47,133 bases of DNA, taken from assembly GCF_000003605.2 (NCBI RefSeq), contig NW_003107602.1, positions 103,170 through 150,302 on the forward strand, in the 5' to 3' direction. The notes below the pieces were generated by a model that made no database searches, was not told where the DNA came from, and saw only the letters and a list, made by a program, of their open reading frames with translations. Below are positions 46,984 through 47,133 of the stretch, one piece after another. Numbering within the stretch: position 1 is the first letter of the stretch; each line of letters starts with the position of its first letter. Made by a program: the position numbers and the translations under genes. Source of the DNA: Saccoglossus kowalevskii (lineage: Eukaryota; Hemichordata; Enteropneusta; Harrimaniidae).

Positions 46984-47133
46984 GGATTGCTATATGTTGC
47001 GAGGACAAAAATACAGATATATAGCTACTTCCGAGGACATACACACCTTCCGAGGACCTTTTTCATAGTCCTCGGAAAACATAATTTATATTAATAGTTA
47101 ATTCGATTATTAATACGTTTTGCGTAGCTTAGG
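45431..47133. other. SLCO gene B intron 4, continuing past the window
   Basis: No exon found. Short matches to gene A intron 4 (about 46440-46715 with 20303-20530) and a (TG)n tract are the only notable contents. The corresponding intron of gene A is 3.3 kb, so absence of the Kazal exon here is expected. Confidence 0.6.
46911..46979. repeat. (TG)n microsatellite
   Basis: About 34 uninterrupted or nearly uninterrupted TG dinucleotides (one TGCG near the start) in SLCO gene B intron 4. Likely length-polymorphic. Confidence 0.97.

Overview
This is a piece of a metazoan nuclear genome. The genes are split by GT-AG introns, the DNA is AT-rich and crowded with transposons, and one 364-base assembly gap (N) is present. 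The recognisable genes are two animal-type organic anion transporters (SLCO/OATP). The mix of Kolobok-like, DIRS-like and LTR elements together with a stand-alone P2X7 'ballast' gene suits a marine invertebrate such as a hemichordate, lancelet or lophotrochozoan. I cannot name the species.

Layout. (1) 1283-12263 is, in my reading, one 10,981-bp DNA transposon with 31-bp terminal inverted repeats (29/31 matching) flanked by TTAA. A plus-strand gene starts 245 bp inside the left end and encodes an RG-rich segment, a death-fold/CARD-like helix region and a P2X7 ballast-like zinc module. A minus-strand gene starts 227 bp inside the right end and encodes a Kolobok-like transposase. The two converge so exactly that their stop codons are adjacent (TAA 5023-5025; reverse-strand TAA 5026-5028). 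A dead tyrosine-recombinase gene sits in the first transposase intron. Both main genes are damaged: the ballast gene by frame breaks and the transposase by absence of the expected catalytic core. (2) 12264-16555 is non-genic, with an LTR-like fragment around the gap. (3) 16587-28005 is a complete eight-exon SLCO/OATP gene of 721 codons, with the Kazal-like loop in exon 5. (4) 28187-30480 is a 31-bp satellite array that fades into related degenerate repeats and carries a 258-bp solo LTR with TAAGT duplications. (5) 33097-37918 is a decayed DIRS-type tyrosine-recombinase retrotransposon on the minus strand, with inverted terminal repeats and remnants of reverse transcriptase, RNase H and recombinase. 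(6) 37919-42900 is mostly non-genic, with small direct repeats and a possible NACHT fragment. (7) 42951 to the window end holds the first four exons of a second SLCO/OATP gene. It is a tandem copy of the first with the same splice phases; its Kazal exon must lie beyond the window.

How the parts relate. The two SLCO genes are a tandem duplication that includes upstream and intronic sequence; both encode 12-span plasma-membrane transporters. The most unusual system is the two-gene TTAA transposon: a transposase paired with an innate-immunity-like RG/death-fold/ballast protein as its second gene. Exons were placed by eye from splice signals, phase and family resemblance, without alignment tools.
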